DNA of 64,000 bases, from NCBI GenBank assembly GCA_009823505.1, contig VZQC01012403.1:1734845-1798844 (forward strand). The letters are read 5' to 3'. Position 1 is the stretch's first letter, and each line of letters opens with the position of its first letter. The position numbers and the translations under genes are program-made. Positions 35,011 through 47,095 of the stretch are shown here, in pieces. The DNA is from Rhizomys pruinosus. Lineage: Eukaryota > Chordata > Mammalia > Rodentia > Spalacidae. The notes under the pieces were generated by a model. It was given only the letters and a program-made list of their open reading frames with translations, did not search any database and had not been told where the DNA came from.

Positions 35011-35506
35011 AAAAGGAAGAATGTGGCTCCTGGAAGTCGCTCCAGGCAGGTAGATTTTAGGGTAGGATGTCTCCTGGGCTGCTGGAAAAGAGTCTTAACT
35101 CTGAACCCTTTTGTACGGGGGTGGCTGTCTGGGTGAAGCCGCCCTTTGCCTTTGCAGCCACTGACTGGTGGGTCAGGTTTGGTGCCTATGTGGTGGACTA
35201 AGTCAGGCATATATAAACCCCCCCCCCCCGCCAACTGAAATTGGTGAGAGCATCCAAGTGGACTTTTTTTTGGAGAACCTTCAGAACAGGAAGAGAAGAG
35301 TGACTTAGACTTCCAATATCCAATATATAAACAAAATTGAAAGCCCGAAACCTAGACAAGTCAATACTCCATAAACAAGTAGGAGGAAAGGAAAAAAAAA
35401 GCATCAGAAGGACGCAAGCAAAACTATCCAGTAACATAGTCAAAACATTTGTAATTTGAATCACAAAAGGGAAACCCACATGCCAGGGACACGATGAAGG
35501 GACAAC

Positions 35507-36465
35507 ATGGGAAAGGCACAGAATAATCCTGCACCAGTCCCTACCAAACCTGTAGGAGATAGCTACAATGGGATCCCCCTGGAGGTGACCCAAGGAACAG
35601 ATCTTAGAGAAATAATTATAGACCTATGCAGAGAAATTAAAGAAAATAAAGAAGAATTCAGAGAACTAAAGAGAGAGAATGAAAAACTCAAAAAGGACCT
35701 AGACGGATACAATGACAAACTTCAGAAAGAACTAAAGGAATGGATTGACAAACTCCAGAAAGAACTAGAGGGAGAGAAAAAAAAACTCCAAAAGGAAGTA
35801 GAAACACTGAAAAAGGAAGCCAACCAACTAAGTAAGGAGCACCAACAAGAGATTGAGAAGCTCAAAAAGGAAATGGAAATACTAAAGAAAACACAGGATG
35901 AAACGAAAAAGGAATTAGAACACTCATCCAATAAAGAAGAAAGGAAAGGAAAAAGCCTCAGAAGTAGAATGGAGGAAGCAAACAAAGAATATCAGATCTG
36001 GAAGATAACACAGAGGAACTAAAAACCTCAAATAAAGAATATAAAAAATTTGAAAATATACAAAAGCGGAACAACCAGGAAATATGGGACACTATGAAAA
36101 GATCAAACCTCTGCATCATAGGAATAGAGGAAGGAGAAGAATCTCAAGAGAATAGTATTGATCAGATCTTCAACAGAATAATAGATGAAAATTTCCCCAA
36201 ACTAAAAATAGACAAACCCATACAAATACAAGAAGCACATAGGACCCCAAATAGACAAGATCAGAAAAGAAACACCCCACGCCATATCATAGTTAAAATG
36301 CTAGATGCCCAAAACAAAGACAAAATTCTGAGGGCTACAAAAGAAAAACAAGTCACATACAAAGGGAAACCCATCAGAATTACAACTGACTTCTCGCCTC
36401 AAACCATGAAAGCAAGAAGAACATGGAGCAAAGCATTCCCAGTGTTAAAGGACTATGGATGACAA
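35507..36465 (+). pseudogene. L1 ORF1, single-base frameshift
   Basis: ATG at 35507 opens a 171-codon frame with a long Lys/Glu coiled coil (ENEKLKKDLDGYNDKL…). A one-base deletion around 35975-35980 (relative to 17265-17275) shifts it. The downstream RNA-binding part continues in another frame at 36094-36462 (CIIGIEEGEES, RHIIVKMLD, TTDFSPQTMKARR) and ends at a stop at 36460-36462. ORF1p is the L1 RNA chaperone. This is the most complete ORF1 in the window, but it is inactive. Confidence 0.85.
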
Positions 36466-36699
36466 CCCAGAATACTTTACCAAGCAAAAATGTCAATTAT
36501 ATTTGAAGGAGAGAGAAAAACATTCCAGGACATAAACAAGATGATACAATACATGTCTGGAAAACCAACTCTTCAGAAAATACTTGAAGCAATTCAAAGG
36601 GCAGAAGAGAGGAGCAACAATCCTCAAATACTTAGGAAAAGAAACTAATAAAAACATAACTGTAGGAGTAAAATCAGAGGCTAGAAGTCCAAATGGATA

Positions 36700-38525
36700 A
36701 TAAAGTGAAATTATAACCTTAAATATTAAGGGGCTAAACTCCACAATCAAAAGGCATAGACTGGGAGATTGGATTAGGAAACAAAACCCATCTATATGCT
36801 TTCTACAAGAAACCCATCTCAATTTCAAGGATAGGCGCCAACTTAAGGTGAAGGGATGGAAGAAAGTATTCCAAGCAAATGGTACTAAAGAAAGCAGATG
36901 TTGCTATTCTAATATCAGACAAAATAGACTTCAAAGCAAAAGAAATCAAAAGAGACAAAGAGGGCCATTACATCATTGCTATTCTAATATCAGACAAAAT
37001 AGACTTCAAAGCAAAAGAAATCAAAAGAGACAAAGAGGGCCATTACATCTGTATTAAAGGAAAAACTGATGAAGAAGATCTCACAATCATGAATATATAC
37101 TCACCAAACACCGGTGCACCAAACTTTATAAAGACAATTCTTCAGGATCTCAAGGCATAGATTAACCCCAGCACACTAATAGTAGGGGACTTCAATACCC
37201 CATTAAGTCCTTTAGACAGATCAACAGGAGAAAGGATAAACAGAGAGACATCTGAACTAAATGATACAATACAACAAATGGACCTCACAGACATTTATTG
37301 AATATTTCACCCAAACACCAGAGAATAAACTTTCTACTCAGCACCTCAAAGAACATTCTCCAAAACAGACGATATACTGTGACACAGAGAAAAACTCAAC
37401 AAATACAAAAAGATTGAAATAATCTCACGCATTTTCTCAGACCACAGTGCAATAAAAAACAATATCAACGCCAGGATAAATCCTACAGCCTACAAGAACA
37501 CATGGAGACAAAACAACACTCTCCTGAATAATGAATGGGTCAAGGAAGAAATAAAGAAAGAAATAAAAACATACCTGGAACTGAATGACAATGATAATAC
37601 AACACAGCAAAACCTATGGGACACGTTAAAAGCAGTCATAAGAGGGAAGTTTATAGTCCTGGGTGCCTACATTAGAAAAACAGAAAGAGCACAAATGAAT
37701 GATCTAACACTACAGCTAAAAATACTTGAGAGACAACAACAAATGAACCCTAAATTCAGCAAACAAGAAGAAATAACAAAAATCAGAGCAGAGATCAATG
37801 AAACAGAAACAAAGAAAATCATAAAAAAAAATCAATGAATCCAAAATTTGGTTCTTTGAGAGAATAAACAAGATAAACAGACCTCTAGCCCAGTTAACCA
37901 AAAGAAAGAGGGAACGACTCCAAATCCATAGAATCTGTGATAAAAGGGGAAATGTCACAACAGACAATGAAAAGATCCATACAATCATACAGGAATACTT
38001 CAAAAACATATACTCTACTAAGTTTGAAAACCTAGAAGAAATGGATGAATATCTGAAATCCTGGGAATCACCAAAGCTCAACCAAGAAGAGATTGACAGC
38101 CTAAATAGACCAATAATACATGAAGAAATTGAAGATGTAATAAGTAGCCTCCCAACCAAAAAATGCCCAGGCCCAGATGGTTTCATGGCAGAATTCTATA
38201 AAACATTTCAAAAAGATTTACAACCATTACTACTCAAGTTGTTTAGAAGGATACAAACGGAGGGAGTTCTCCCAGATTCCTTCTATGAAGCCAGCATCAC
38301 GCTATTATCAAAACCAGGAAAAAGTACAACTAAAAAGGAGAATTATAGACCCATCTCCCTAATGAACACAGATGCCAAAATTCTAAACAGGATACTGGCA
38401 AATCACATACAGACCCACATCAAGAAGATCATTCATCATGTCCAAGTTGGATTCATATCAGAGATGCAGGGATGCTTCAACATACGAAAATCAATAAATA
38501 TTATCAAACATGTAAATGGTAGAAT
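36700..38525 (+). pseudogene. L1 ORF2 endonuclease to N-terminal RT, with 75-bp tandem duplication
   Basis: The APE-type endonuclease begins near 36710 (LNIKGLNS…, FLQETHL with the catalytic Glu). A 75-bp block is tandemly repeated in frame (36901-36975 and 36976-37050; ILISDKIDFKAKEIKRDKEG twice). A good frame from 38041 to 38547 carries the region before and into RT ([15 protein letters not shown]), but it leaves ORF2 at about 38520 where 3' UTR is fused on. RT core motifs are absent. Other stops and frameshifts are present (for example at 37158). Confidence 0.85.
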
Positions 38526-39055
38526 GAAAGGGTGGCAATTGGGGTGAATGGTGAAACTACAGCAATATAGTCTGGACACTCATTTGACCAACTTCATTGA
38601 ACATACACGCCCCCGCTGCTGGATGGTGGGACCCATGGGCTGTGTCGGTTTGGGCACAACTGCTTGCAAATTGGTTTTACATGAAGGATGCTTGTACTCA
38701 TAAATTATCACTTATTGTTAAAAAATGAAAAAAAAAACTGATAGAAAGATGCAGGACAGTTATGGCAGAATGCATGATCTGGGATGGGGTAGGGTGGGGT
38801 TGGGGGAAGGGAAAGGGAAATATGCCTGAACTGAATTGGAAAATGATGTATGAAATACACAAAGCATCAATAAAAAAAATGAAAATTAAAAAAAGTGGTA
38901 TATGTTGAAGAATGTCCACCTTTATCCATTTCTGTTTAGTTAATTATAGTCACAACATTTTTTTTTTTAGTTTTACATTCATGCTAGTAAACAGAGATTG
39001 ATAATGGTATGATTTAGAGCATATTTAGGCCACAAATCAAGTAGGCGTGTTGATG

Positions 39056-39150
39056 TGCAGCATTGCACGACAGGGGGGCACAGACCTGAATGCAGACAGT
39101 ACATTCATACACATAAAGGATAAATAAAATTAAAAAATTAAAAGTAAATT
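39056..39150 (+). mobile_element. 5'-truncated B2 SINE piece
   Basis: Only the terminal part of B2 (gcattgcacgacagggggg…acattcatacacataaa) with an A-rich tail. Confidence 0.8.
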
Positions 39151-39214
39151 AAAATAAAGCTTAAAATACCTTTTAAAAAGATTTATAAACTGCTAATGGT
39201 GTTAAAACTTATTA

Positions 39215-39430
39215 GCACTAGGCCAGGAAGATTGCTCAATAGGTAAAGTTTCTACAAGCCTCGTGACCTGATTTTGATGCAGAATCTCATAGTGGAAGGA
39301 GTGATTCCACTGCTAAAAGTTGTTCTTTGACCTCCACACATGTACACGTGCTCACAAAAGACACACACATACATACATACACCCATACACACACAGAGGC
39401 ATGCACATGCACTCATGCAATAACAACAAT
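39215..39430 (+). mobile_element. B3/B2-like old SINE
   Basis: The tRNA-like head (ggccaggaagattgctcaataggtaaag) and body (cctcgtgacctgattttgatg, tgacctccacacatgtac) followed by CA-rich sequence resemble the B3 subclass. It is diverged and boundaries are approximate. Confidence 0.6.
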
Positions 39431-39854
39431 AAACAAATAATTGAAAATAAAAAGTTAGTACTAAAATGAAGTCAATGCCTTCACCCATTGGCTTTGCATC
39501 CACACTGTTTAGCTGCTTTGTTGTCATGTAAAAATTAGAAACTAAGTCTATTCATCCCAGGGGCATTGGAGTTAGTGCAAACTAATACTTTATGTTTCAG
39601 TTTAAGAAGGAGATAGTACAGGAGAGGAAGAAAAAATGTTTTTCTAAAAAGTATTGTGTGGAATTTTGTGGCAAAAACATCTTCCTTCTTTAGCTTTGTA
39701 CAGTCAGGTGAAATTGAATTAAAGAAGATATGGAGATCAAGGAAAATTCAGCCTTCCTGAAGGAGTAAGCATTTATGGAGGGCTAAGGAAAGCTTTTTGC
39801 TCTGCATAATCTTTTCTTGATGCATTTAGCATTAGCTAAATAATAGTAGATTTT

Positions 39855-39972
39855 ATATATATATAATATAATATATATATTATATTATATTATATATAAT
39901 ATATAAATATATATTATATATTATATATATATAATATATATTATATATAGTATATATATAGTATATATATAT
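39855..39972 (+). repeat. (TA)n-rich tract
   Basis: About 118 bp of nearly pure A/T with many tatata runs, immediately before L1 sequence resumes (agcagtaaagaaagatgac). It may promote breakage or slippage. Confidence 0.93.
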
Positions 39973-42280
39973 AGCAGTAAAGAAAGATGACATCAGGAGC
40001 TTTGCAGGAAAATGGCTGGAGCTAGAGGACATCATGCTGAGTGAAGTAACACAGTCCCAGAAAAACAAACGACAAATGGTGTCCCTCATATGTGGATGCT
40101 AGTACCAACAACCCAGATATAAATATTTCTCATGGAGAGGGAGGCATAGTAAAAGAACAACAGAAAGACTGCATCAGAAAATGGACTGAAATGGTGAATT
40201 GGAAAGGGGGGATGGGTGGGAGAGGGACACGGGTGTATATTCGATTAAGGCATATTTAATTGACGTGAGCTCAGCAAGTACCCAGTTTCGCCTAGACACT
40301 GTCTACAGGACACATGGTGTTTTAGGACTTAGTAAAAGTAAAAGTAAACATGTGTATATTAAACAACATTGGTTTACAGAATCTGATAAAAATGGTAATG
40401 CATCTGAATTAAATGGAGATATAATTCGCTGTTGCCCACATTTGCTTTACATAAAATCTGTAGAGCAAGAACTTTGGGATTGACACATACAAATGTTCTC
40501 TATAATTTCTCTGTTGTACAGTATCACCTTGTAGCATTCTCTTTAAGATGATTTAACGTAAAAATTAAGTTTGCTTCCCAAGTTAATCATATATAGTCAC
40601 CCAAAACAACATGGGTGAATTTGATGAAATCTGTGCCTTGACTCCACCCTATAGTCATGTATAATACAACTGTCTTCTGGAGACTCATACGCTAAAAAAA
40701 AGGGGGGGGGATACAGAAAGACATGAAACCTTTTCATCAAACCCCTGCAATTCAAATCTTAAAACTAACTATGGGAAAAGATTTGTTTGTTCCAACAGGA
40801 CAAAACGTCACCAACTTAACGGCTGAGAAAGAAAAGATACAGGTTTGCATTGAGTAGGATGTACCAAAAAGTGGCAACGGAAAGGCTGACCCGTCTGAAC
40901 ATTCAAAGGAAGAAAAGCCTCAGATTGCCATAAACATCGAACCCCTCTGTGGATCCTACATGTAACAACTAGTTATAATGAGTCCTAATGAAACTTACCT
41001 TCTAGGTGCCACAAAGGTTCTGATATGAGAGACTTCCTTGCCTTCCCACCCATAGAACAAGGAGAAATATGACAATGATGAGGTCGCTCCCCAACTGTAA
41101 ATTGGAGACAACTATTGTAGAGGTAATCTCTTATAAAACCGGTAAAACTGCTTTCTTTAATTGACTACTAGACATGGGAACTGTGGAAGGGATTACTCTC
41201 TGTTCAGAACCAAATATAATACTAAAGTCCTAGGGCTATGCACTCAGGCAAAATATATTAATACAGGAGCTCTGACATCAGCAATGGATTGTTCTACCAG
41301 GTGGATGTTGGCCAGGGGATCCAAGGCCCCACAAAAGGTAAGGGCTCCTTGCCTCTAAGTTGGGATACCTACAGGAGGAGAGGCAATAAGACCCTGCTGC
41401 CGAAGACCTGACGTTAACATGGGAGGGATGTATTGAGACCACACATGCAAGTGTACAGATGGCCTCTGGAATGCCAGAGAGTGTTACCAAAGGCCACTAA
41501 ACCAATAAAGCAAATATGGGTCTCCCTGAGTCAAGCAAGACTCCACCGTCAGCACCAGCTACACCTCACCTGCCTGGAAATACTGTGCAGCAGAGGCAGC
41601 CATGTGCCTGTATATCCCAAATCTAATTGGCTATTGGCTCTCCCCTTGGAGAAATAACCCATGGCTGATGCCACAAGCTTACATCCTCTACAGGTTAGGA
41701 GATGTTATAAGCCACAGTAAGACCCTGTCATATTTAACAGGGGGGAAAATTGTAATTCATGGATTAACATATCCAAACATGTGTCTATGCTAAAGTAACC
41801 TACCATAACTATTAGTGCTGCTTAAATACCTATATATCTAATTGCTTGTGCTTCATTAGTAGGATTGAAAGGTTATTCCTGGACAAACTGTCAGCCCATG
41901 AAAGGAAACAGCCAGAATTGACCAGAGTCCAAGACAACAGCTCCAGAGAGAGTGGACTGTTTTGCTTCTCGTCCACCTGTGCCCCTTTTCTAAGCCTAGG
42001 GAACAATCTGAGGAAGAAGAGGCGTGGTAGAATGCAAGTGCTGTGATTGGGGTGAATGGTAAAACTACAGCAATACAGTCTGGACACTTATTTGATCAAC
42101 TTGATTGAACATACAAGCCCCCCCCCCAGGTGGATGGCAGGACCTTGGGCTGTGTTGGTTTGGGCACAACTGCTTGCAAACTGGTTTTACACGAAGGATG
42201 CTTGTACTCATAAATTATTACATATTGTTAAAAAATGAAAAAAAAATAAAGAAGTAATAGAAAAAAAGAAAAGGAAGAAT

Positions 42281-43566
42281 ATGTTTTCTCCAGGAACTTG
42301 TTCCCTGGTAGGTTATCCAAATCGGAGTGGCCAGCCCTAAATACATGTACATATGAGCAACACTAAATAGATTTCTTTGGTTATGTATGTAGTGGAGCAC
42401 AGACATATGTAACAATAATAATTACAGAAGAGGTCCCAAAATTGAGAGTGAGTGGGGTTGTGAAGGAGGATTGGGATGTAAGGAGGGATGGAAATCCAGT
42501 ATTCATGTATGAAATCCTCAGTGAAATAAATAATTAAGTTGTAATAAAAGAGAAACAAAATCGGCAGGTAGAATTGTGACAAGCTATTTATAGTTTATTA
42601 ATCTAAATTCCTTCTACTGTCCATTGGTAAGGGTCTGTGAGATGTTGTTAAAGTACAGTAATTCTTCCATATGGAATAAAATAAAAATCAAATCTCTCAG
42701 AATATCTTTAAATATCCTAAAACAGATGTTTATTATGAAAGGCACAGATAAATGGAAATATGTACATATATATCTTTAAAAAATATATAAATGAGTTTTC
42801 CAACAGGAGGTTTGTGAGTCATATGGTTTGTAAAATAATTATAGAATGAATCAAATTAATGTATTTAACCTCTTGTACTTTAGTGTTTAACAATATAGAA
42901 TTTACCTATCGAAAATCATTAATGATTTTTACTGTAATCCTTACATTGGACATTATATTCTTAAACCTGTTGATCTTGCATATCTACTTCTTTGTATATT
43001 TTGACCCATTATTGACACAGAATTGCTAGAATGAAAGACAGAAGGTTTCACATTCCTATATTTGAACTATTTTCCATGAATGTTTTGACATCAAAAAAGC
43101 AACCAAAAAAAAAAGCCTGTGCATGATAAAGAATATAATACTGAGCATACAGGCTTATTTAACTGAGAAGTCTGACTAGCCATTATGGAGACACGTTTAA
43201 AGCATGTTTCAAGATGAAGGTCACTACTTCCTTGAAGTCTCTGTCTACAGCAGCTCTAGGATTGCAGAACACATGGAAGTGCCTAAATTTGGTGTGCTTC
43301 ACAGGACACGGAAGCTTTGCTCTCCTTTCAAAGACCTTGCCCAGTGCATTTTTCTAATCCTTTATTGTTCTCTTTACTGGTGTATAGCAAAATATCATGC
43401 CTTATACAAGAAACATAATTGTTAAGTAATATATTAACAACAATAAGTTAACCAAATATTCTAAATCATTTTGAGTCTATGCAACTTACTTCCTTGAAAC
43501 ATCTGGCACATGCTGTACTAGAAGATGTATGACAAAGGACCTGGAGTGGGGATCAGCCCAGTGGCA
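42281..43566. other. Array-unit sequence downstream of TRAV13 copy 2
   Basis: Non-coding sequence collinear with 7737-9037 and 62112-63835. No gene is seen. Confidence 0.65.
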
Positions 43567-43605
43567 GGTTTGAGGACAGGCTGCAGGTGTCTGGGGAGCA
43601 GTGTG
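43567..43605 (-). promoter_or_regulatory. 23-bp-spacer RSS of TRAV13 copy 2
   Basis: Heptamer CACACTG (43599-43605), 23-bp spacer (43576-43598) and nonamer CCTCAAACC (43567-43575). It is identical to copy 1. Confidence 0.88.
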
Positions 43606-44090
43606 TGCTTGCTGCACAGAAGTAGAGGGCTGAGTCTCCAGGCTGGGTGTGTGTGATGTGCAGGGAGAAGCGTTTGGCTTTCTTATCCAGGAAGACAATG
43701 AGTCTTTGGTCTTGCTTTCTGTCCATATTTGAACGAATGTCTATGATGAGCTGGGGACCCTTTCCAGGTTCTTGCTTATACCAAGGGAAGTAGTCTGAGG
43801 CACTGTCTGAATAAGTACAGTTGATCACACTCTTCTCTCCCTCCTGGACACTCAGGGTAGAAGGATCTTGCTCCACCTTCTCTCCTCGGCTGACCCCTAT
43901 GTGGAAAGATAAAGATTTTCAGGTCATTACTATTCAAAATTTTCATTTTCTACAGTAGAGAATAAATAAGACAGAGTCCTCCCTGGATGTTTTGGGAGTG
44001 CCCACTTATTATTCTGTTGATCCAAAACATTAACTCACAGTCCAGCCACAGCCACAAGAACATGAGAAAAGTGGCAGCACACGCCCTCAT
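43606..44090 (-). CDS. TRAV13: T-cell receptor alpha variable segment, TRAV13-like, copy 2
   Basis: The leader exon is 44039-44090 (ATG 44090, same signal peptide as copy 1) and ends at the consensus donor t|gtgagt (44038-44037). The intron is 43897-44038 (142 bp) and the V exon 43606-43896. The V domain is open with INCTY Cys, FPWYKQE Trp and YFCAAS Cys. Seven residues differ from copy 1, including two in CDR1 (DSASDY against DSGSGY) and one in CDR2 (DIRSN against DIHSN), so the copies present different germline binding surfaces. The splice sites and open frame make this the most clearly functional TRAV13 here; the RSS heptamer has the subgroup-wide position-5 change. Confidence 0.94.
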
Positions 44091-44202
44091 TGTTCCTCCC
44101 AGTAAACATCTGTGATAGACGTGTGATCATAGCCAAGCGGCTGCCTAACCAGGTTCTTCCTCTTCCTCAATAATGTATCTAGTTCTTGAGTGTTCTACCC
44201 AG

Positions 44203-44309
44203 CCAATGGGAAAACACTTGCTTCTGCCCTAAGCCTACACAGTCATCCTGCAATGAAATGAATTTTCTGTACTCTCCATCAGCTGAGGTCTACTACCACC
44301 TTGTGGTAG
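44203..44309 (-). promoter_or_regulatory. Promoter-proximal motifs of TRAV13 copy 2
   Basis: Inverted CCAAT (44203-44207), E-box CAGCTG (44280-44285) and the CTACCAC-ctt-GTGGTAG palindrome with the RUNX core TGTGGT (44293-44309), conserved in order and spacing with copy 1. Function is inferred. Confidence 0.5.
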
Positions 44310-44713
44310 CTTCCTTAACTAGAGATGCCTCTGGTTAAATATTCTCTAAGCTTATAAAAGACTCGGAAACAAGAAAAGAGTAGGTCCAATAAAATAAGCA
44401 TTAGATCAGAGAGTAACTGCACTGTAATCACATATAGACAAAGGCTGGTACACACTATTGAGTCATTATTAATAAATTTCTAACACAGTGATGCTTCCAA
44501 TGTTTATTCAACAAAGTGCTGAGTTTGCATGTTGAAATCAAAGAAGCATCATGATTCACGGTAGGACCAAAGTGGAAAATGACTTTATTTTCAGCCACAT
44601 ACAAACTAAAGATTTATTTGCCAAAGAAAAAAATTTCGAAAAGAAAATGTAAGCCAAATACCAAAGTAAGCCAGAGGGGACTACTGAATGTCTGAAATAC
44701 AACACAGTATTCA

Positions 44714-44715
<2 letters not shown>
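44310..44715. other. Upstream flank of TRAV13 copy 2, nothing recognised
   Basis: Non-coding sequence shared with 9781-10190. Confidence 0.6.

Positions 44716-44761
<46 letters not shown>
44716..44761 (+). repeat. (CA)n microsatellite
   Basis: Pure CA run at the site of the compound repeat in unit 1. Confidence 0.96.
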
Positions 44762-44763
<2 letters not shown>

Positions 44764-44973
44764 GAAATGTTCTTGGAAACAATGACAATATGCATAGAGT
44801 TGAAGATTCTCATCCTCCAGGTCTGGTCTTGTCCATGAGCTTGCCACTCCCAGAGCACGGACTGTACCAACAACCATACTGCAGGATCCTCCTCCAGTAA
44901 AGATGGTTAGGATAAATGTGAGACCAAATCTCAACAAAGGGACAATGGAACATGTTCTTGAGTTTTAATAACT

Positions 44974-45102
44974 TTTTTTTTTGAGACAGGGTCTCCTTGT
45001 AGCCCCAGCTGCCCTGGAACTCTAGACCAGGCTGGCCTTGAACTCACAAAGATCCGCCTGCCTCTGCCTCCCGAGTGCTAGGATTAAAGGCGTGCGCCAC
45101 TT
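44974..45102 (-). mobile_element. B1 SINE, unit-2-specific
   Basis: Minus-strand B1 (gagacagggtctccttgtag … attaaaggcgtgcgccac) interrupting the sequence continuous at 10530-10545 in unit 1. The left edge is a T10 tail; the TSD is not clean. Confidence 0.93.
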
Positions 45103-45104
45103 TT

Positions 45105-45790
45105 GGAGACAGTTGGACCCATAGATTGGGTCTATATCATGATAATCTTTTGGCATGTCAAAAGATTACAGTTCCATTGTGTATATGTACCCCATTTTCA
45201 TTATTCATTCATCAGTTGGATATCTAGGCTTGTTCTATTTCTTGGAATTGGGAATTATGCACCAATAACTATAGATGCACAAGGGTTTAGGTGGTAAGAC
45301 CCAGGAAAGATATTAAAAGTGAAATCATGAGATTTACAGAGGAAATGAATAGATCTGAACATTTTATGTTAAGCAAAGTAGCCCAGGGTCACAAAGACAA
45401 ATACCCTATGTTTTCCCTCAAATGCAAATCCTAGATATGGATATTGATGTGGATACAGACCATGAAACTAGAAAAGGGACCCTGAAAGATAAAAAAAAAA
45501 AAAAGTAAGAGATGGGGCAGGGGAAAATGAGCGTAGAATTTATGTGATGAGAAAAGAGAACGGTGGAAGGAGATGACCAACACGTGGAATAAGACAGTGG
45601 AGGGGAACAGAGGAGAGGAGCAACAACACAGAAAGTACTTGAAAATAACAAAATATAACACAATACTTTGTATGCTGATTTACAAAAAAACTGATAAAAG
45701 ATGCCACGGGTGGGTAGAGGAGTACATGAAAATAATGTTTCCAGATAGCAGGGCTGTTACAGGTATGAACTCCCAGCAACTGTAACACAT
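45105..45790. mobile_element. Old LINE-1 remnant with inverted halves, copy 2
   Basis: Paralogue of 10545-11215, with the same minus-then-plus arrangement and similar divergence. Confidence 0.65.
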
Positions 45791-45894
45791 GCACAAGATC
45801 TGCGCAGCCTCAAGCCAGACAAAGTCTCAGTATATAGAGGTGGGAGGTGGGTAAGAATCCTCAACCTTGCCTTGGGAGAGGAGGAGTCAATCTT

Positions 45895-47095
45895 CTGTAA
45901 GAGTGTGATGCCAAGTGGTTTGACCAGGATTCTGGAGGTGGATTCCCACTCAGGAGCATTTGGGGAAAAAATTAGACATGATGGACCTTGAGAAATAATG
46001 AAGTCCATGACATTAGCAGGATAGTAAGTTGGGGGTTGAGACTGGGAGGTCTGAATATTATAAAATTCACTGTATGGATTTCTCAAAGAATCAGTAAATA
46101 TATATATATAAACAGTCTTTCCCTACTAGTAGGTGACTTGTATTCAGCAAGGTGCTAACAGAACATCATAAGGCCACAGGTGCAGAAAACATAACCACAT
46201 TGCAGTCTACATTTTTCCTTTGGGACATGATCTCTTCCTGTACCTGGAACTAGGGTGACACCCATTCAGCCTCAGAGTTGGTGCTTTCTCCATCCTCCAA
46301 CAGTGCTGAAGTCACAGGCAGGACTACATATGGCTTTTCACTTGGGTTCTGGGGATTTCTCCTCATGCTTATGTGGCAAGCATTCGTATCCAGACCCATC
46401 TTTCCACTGTAACTTTATTATAAATATAATAAAGCTTTCCTTTCTGCTATCAAAATGGATATCAAGTCCAGACCTACTGGCGTGTGCTTTTAATACCTGC
46501 ACTGGGGAGGCAGAGGCAGGCAGATCTCTGTGAATTCAAGGCCAGCCTGGTCTACAGTGTGAGTTCCAGGACAGCTGGGGCTACAAGGAGACCCTGTCTC
46601 AAAAACAAATAAAAAATGAATATCATATTCACTGCAATGACTAAGGTGTATTTTCCAGGCTTTTACCTAATCTGTGAACCAACGCTCTTGGAATGGACTC
46701 TGGCTTCCTTGATCACTGGCTTTTCTCTGAAATTCCACTATAATGTTCTTTCTTCAAAACATTGACATAATCATGCAGACCTGTGAATCTTCAGCATTCT
46801 CTCTCTATCAAATTGCCTTCCCATCTAGTTTATTTTCTTCTTGTTTATGACTATTTTTTAATAAGTATTATAAAGGAGACAAAATGTTGCCTGTGCGCTT
46901 TGCAAGCATAGTACAAACAACAAATTGGTCCTAAAGACCTGATTGTGATCAATGGATTCTGAGAAGCTATGGGCTCCTTACCAGATGAGGCCTTTTACTT
47001 TGGTTTGTGCTCATTAGAACCTTGAAGCTGTGCAGAACCTAGTGAGGTACTCATTCATATCCTCAGGCCCTTATGTATTTAAAAACAGCTGTGAA
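45895..47095. other. 1.2-kb segment present only in unit 2, containing a B1
   Basis: In unit 1 this stretch is replaced by a lone B1 (11302-11433). Here about 585 bp of non-coding sequence precedes and about 475 bp follows a B1 at 46483-46612. No gene is seen. Confidence 0.6.
46483..46612 (+). mobile_element. B1 SINE
   Basis: Plus-strand B1 body with an A-rich tail (caaaaacaaataaaaaatg). Confidence 0.92.

Larger units (their letters stand above)
38890..39968. other. Non-L1 block trapped between L1 parts
   Basis: It is not found elsewhere in the window. It includes a 3'-truncated-type B2 piece (about 39056-39150), a B3/B2-like SINE (about 39215-39430), single-copy-looking sequence (39430-39850) and a (TA)n tract (39855-39972). 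It could be ordinary genomic DNA brought in by recombination between L1s, or a 3' transduction. No gene is seen. Confidence 0.6.
35023..42268 (+). mobile_element. Composite LINE-1 insertion in unit 2
   Basis: A 7.2-kb insertion flanked by the TSD aaaaggaagaat (35011-35022, 42269-42280); units 1 (about 7735) and 3 (about 62110) lack it. Order: 5' UTR (35023-35505), ORF1 (35507-36470), ORF2 endonuclease to early RT (about 36700-38525), a jump to 3' UTR (38526-38885), about 1.1 kb of non-L1 DNA (38890-39968), then another L1 ORF2 end plus a 2.2-kb 3' UTR (39970-42268). The outer TSD shows the outermost event was a normal target-primed insertion; the inside has been rearranged. Confidence 0.85.
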
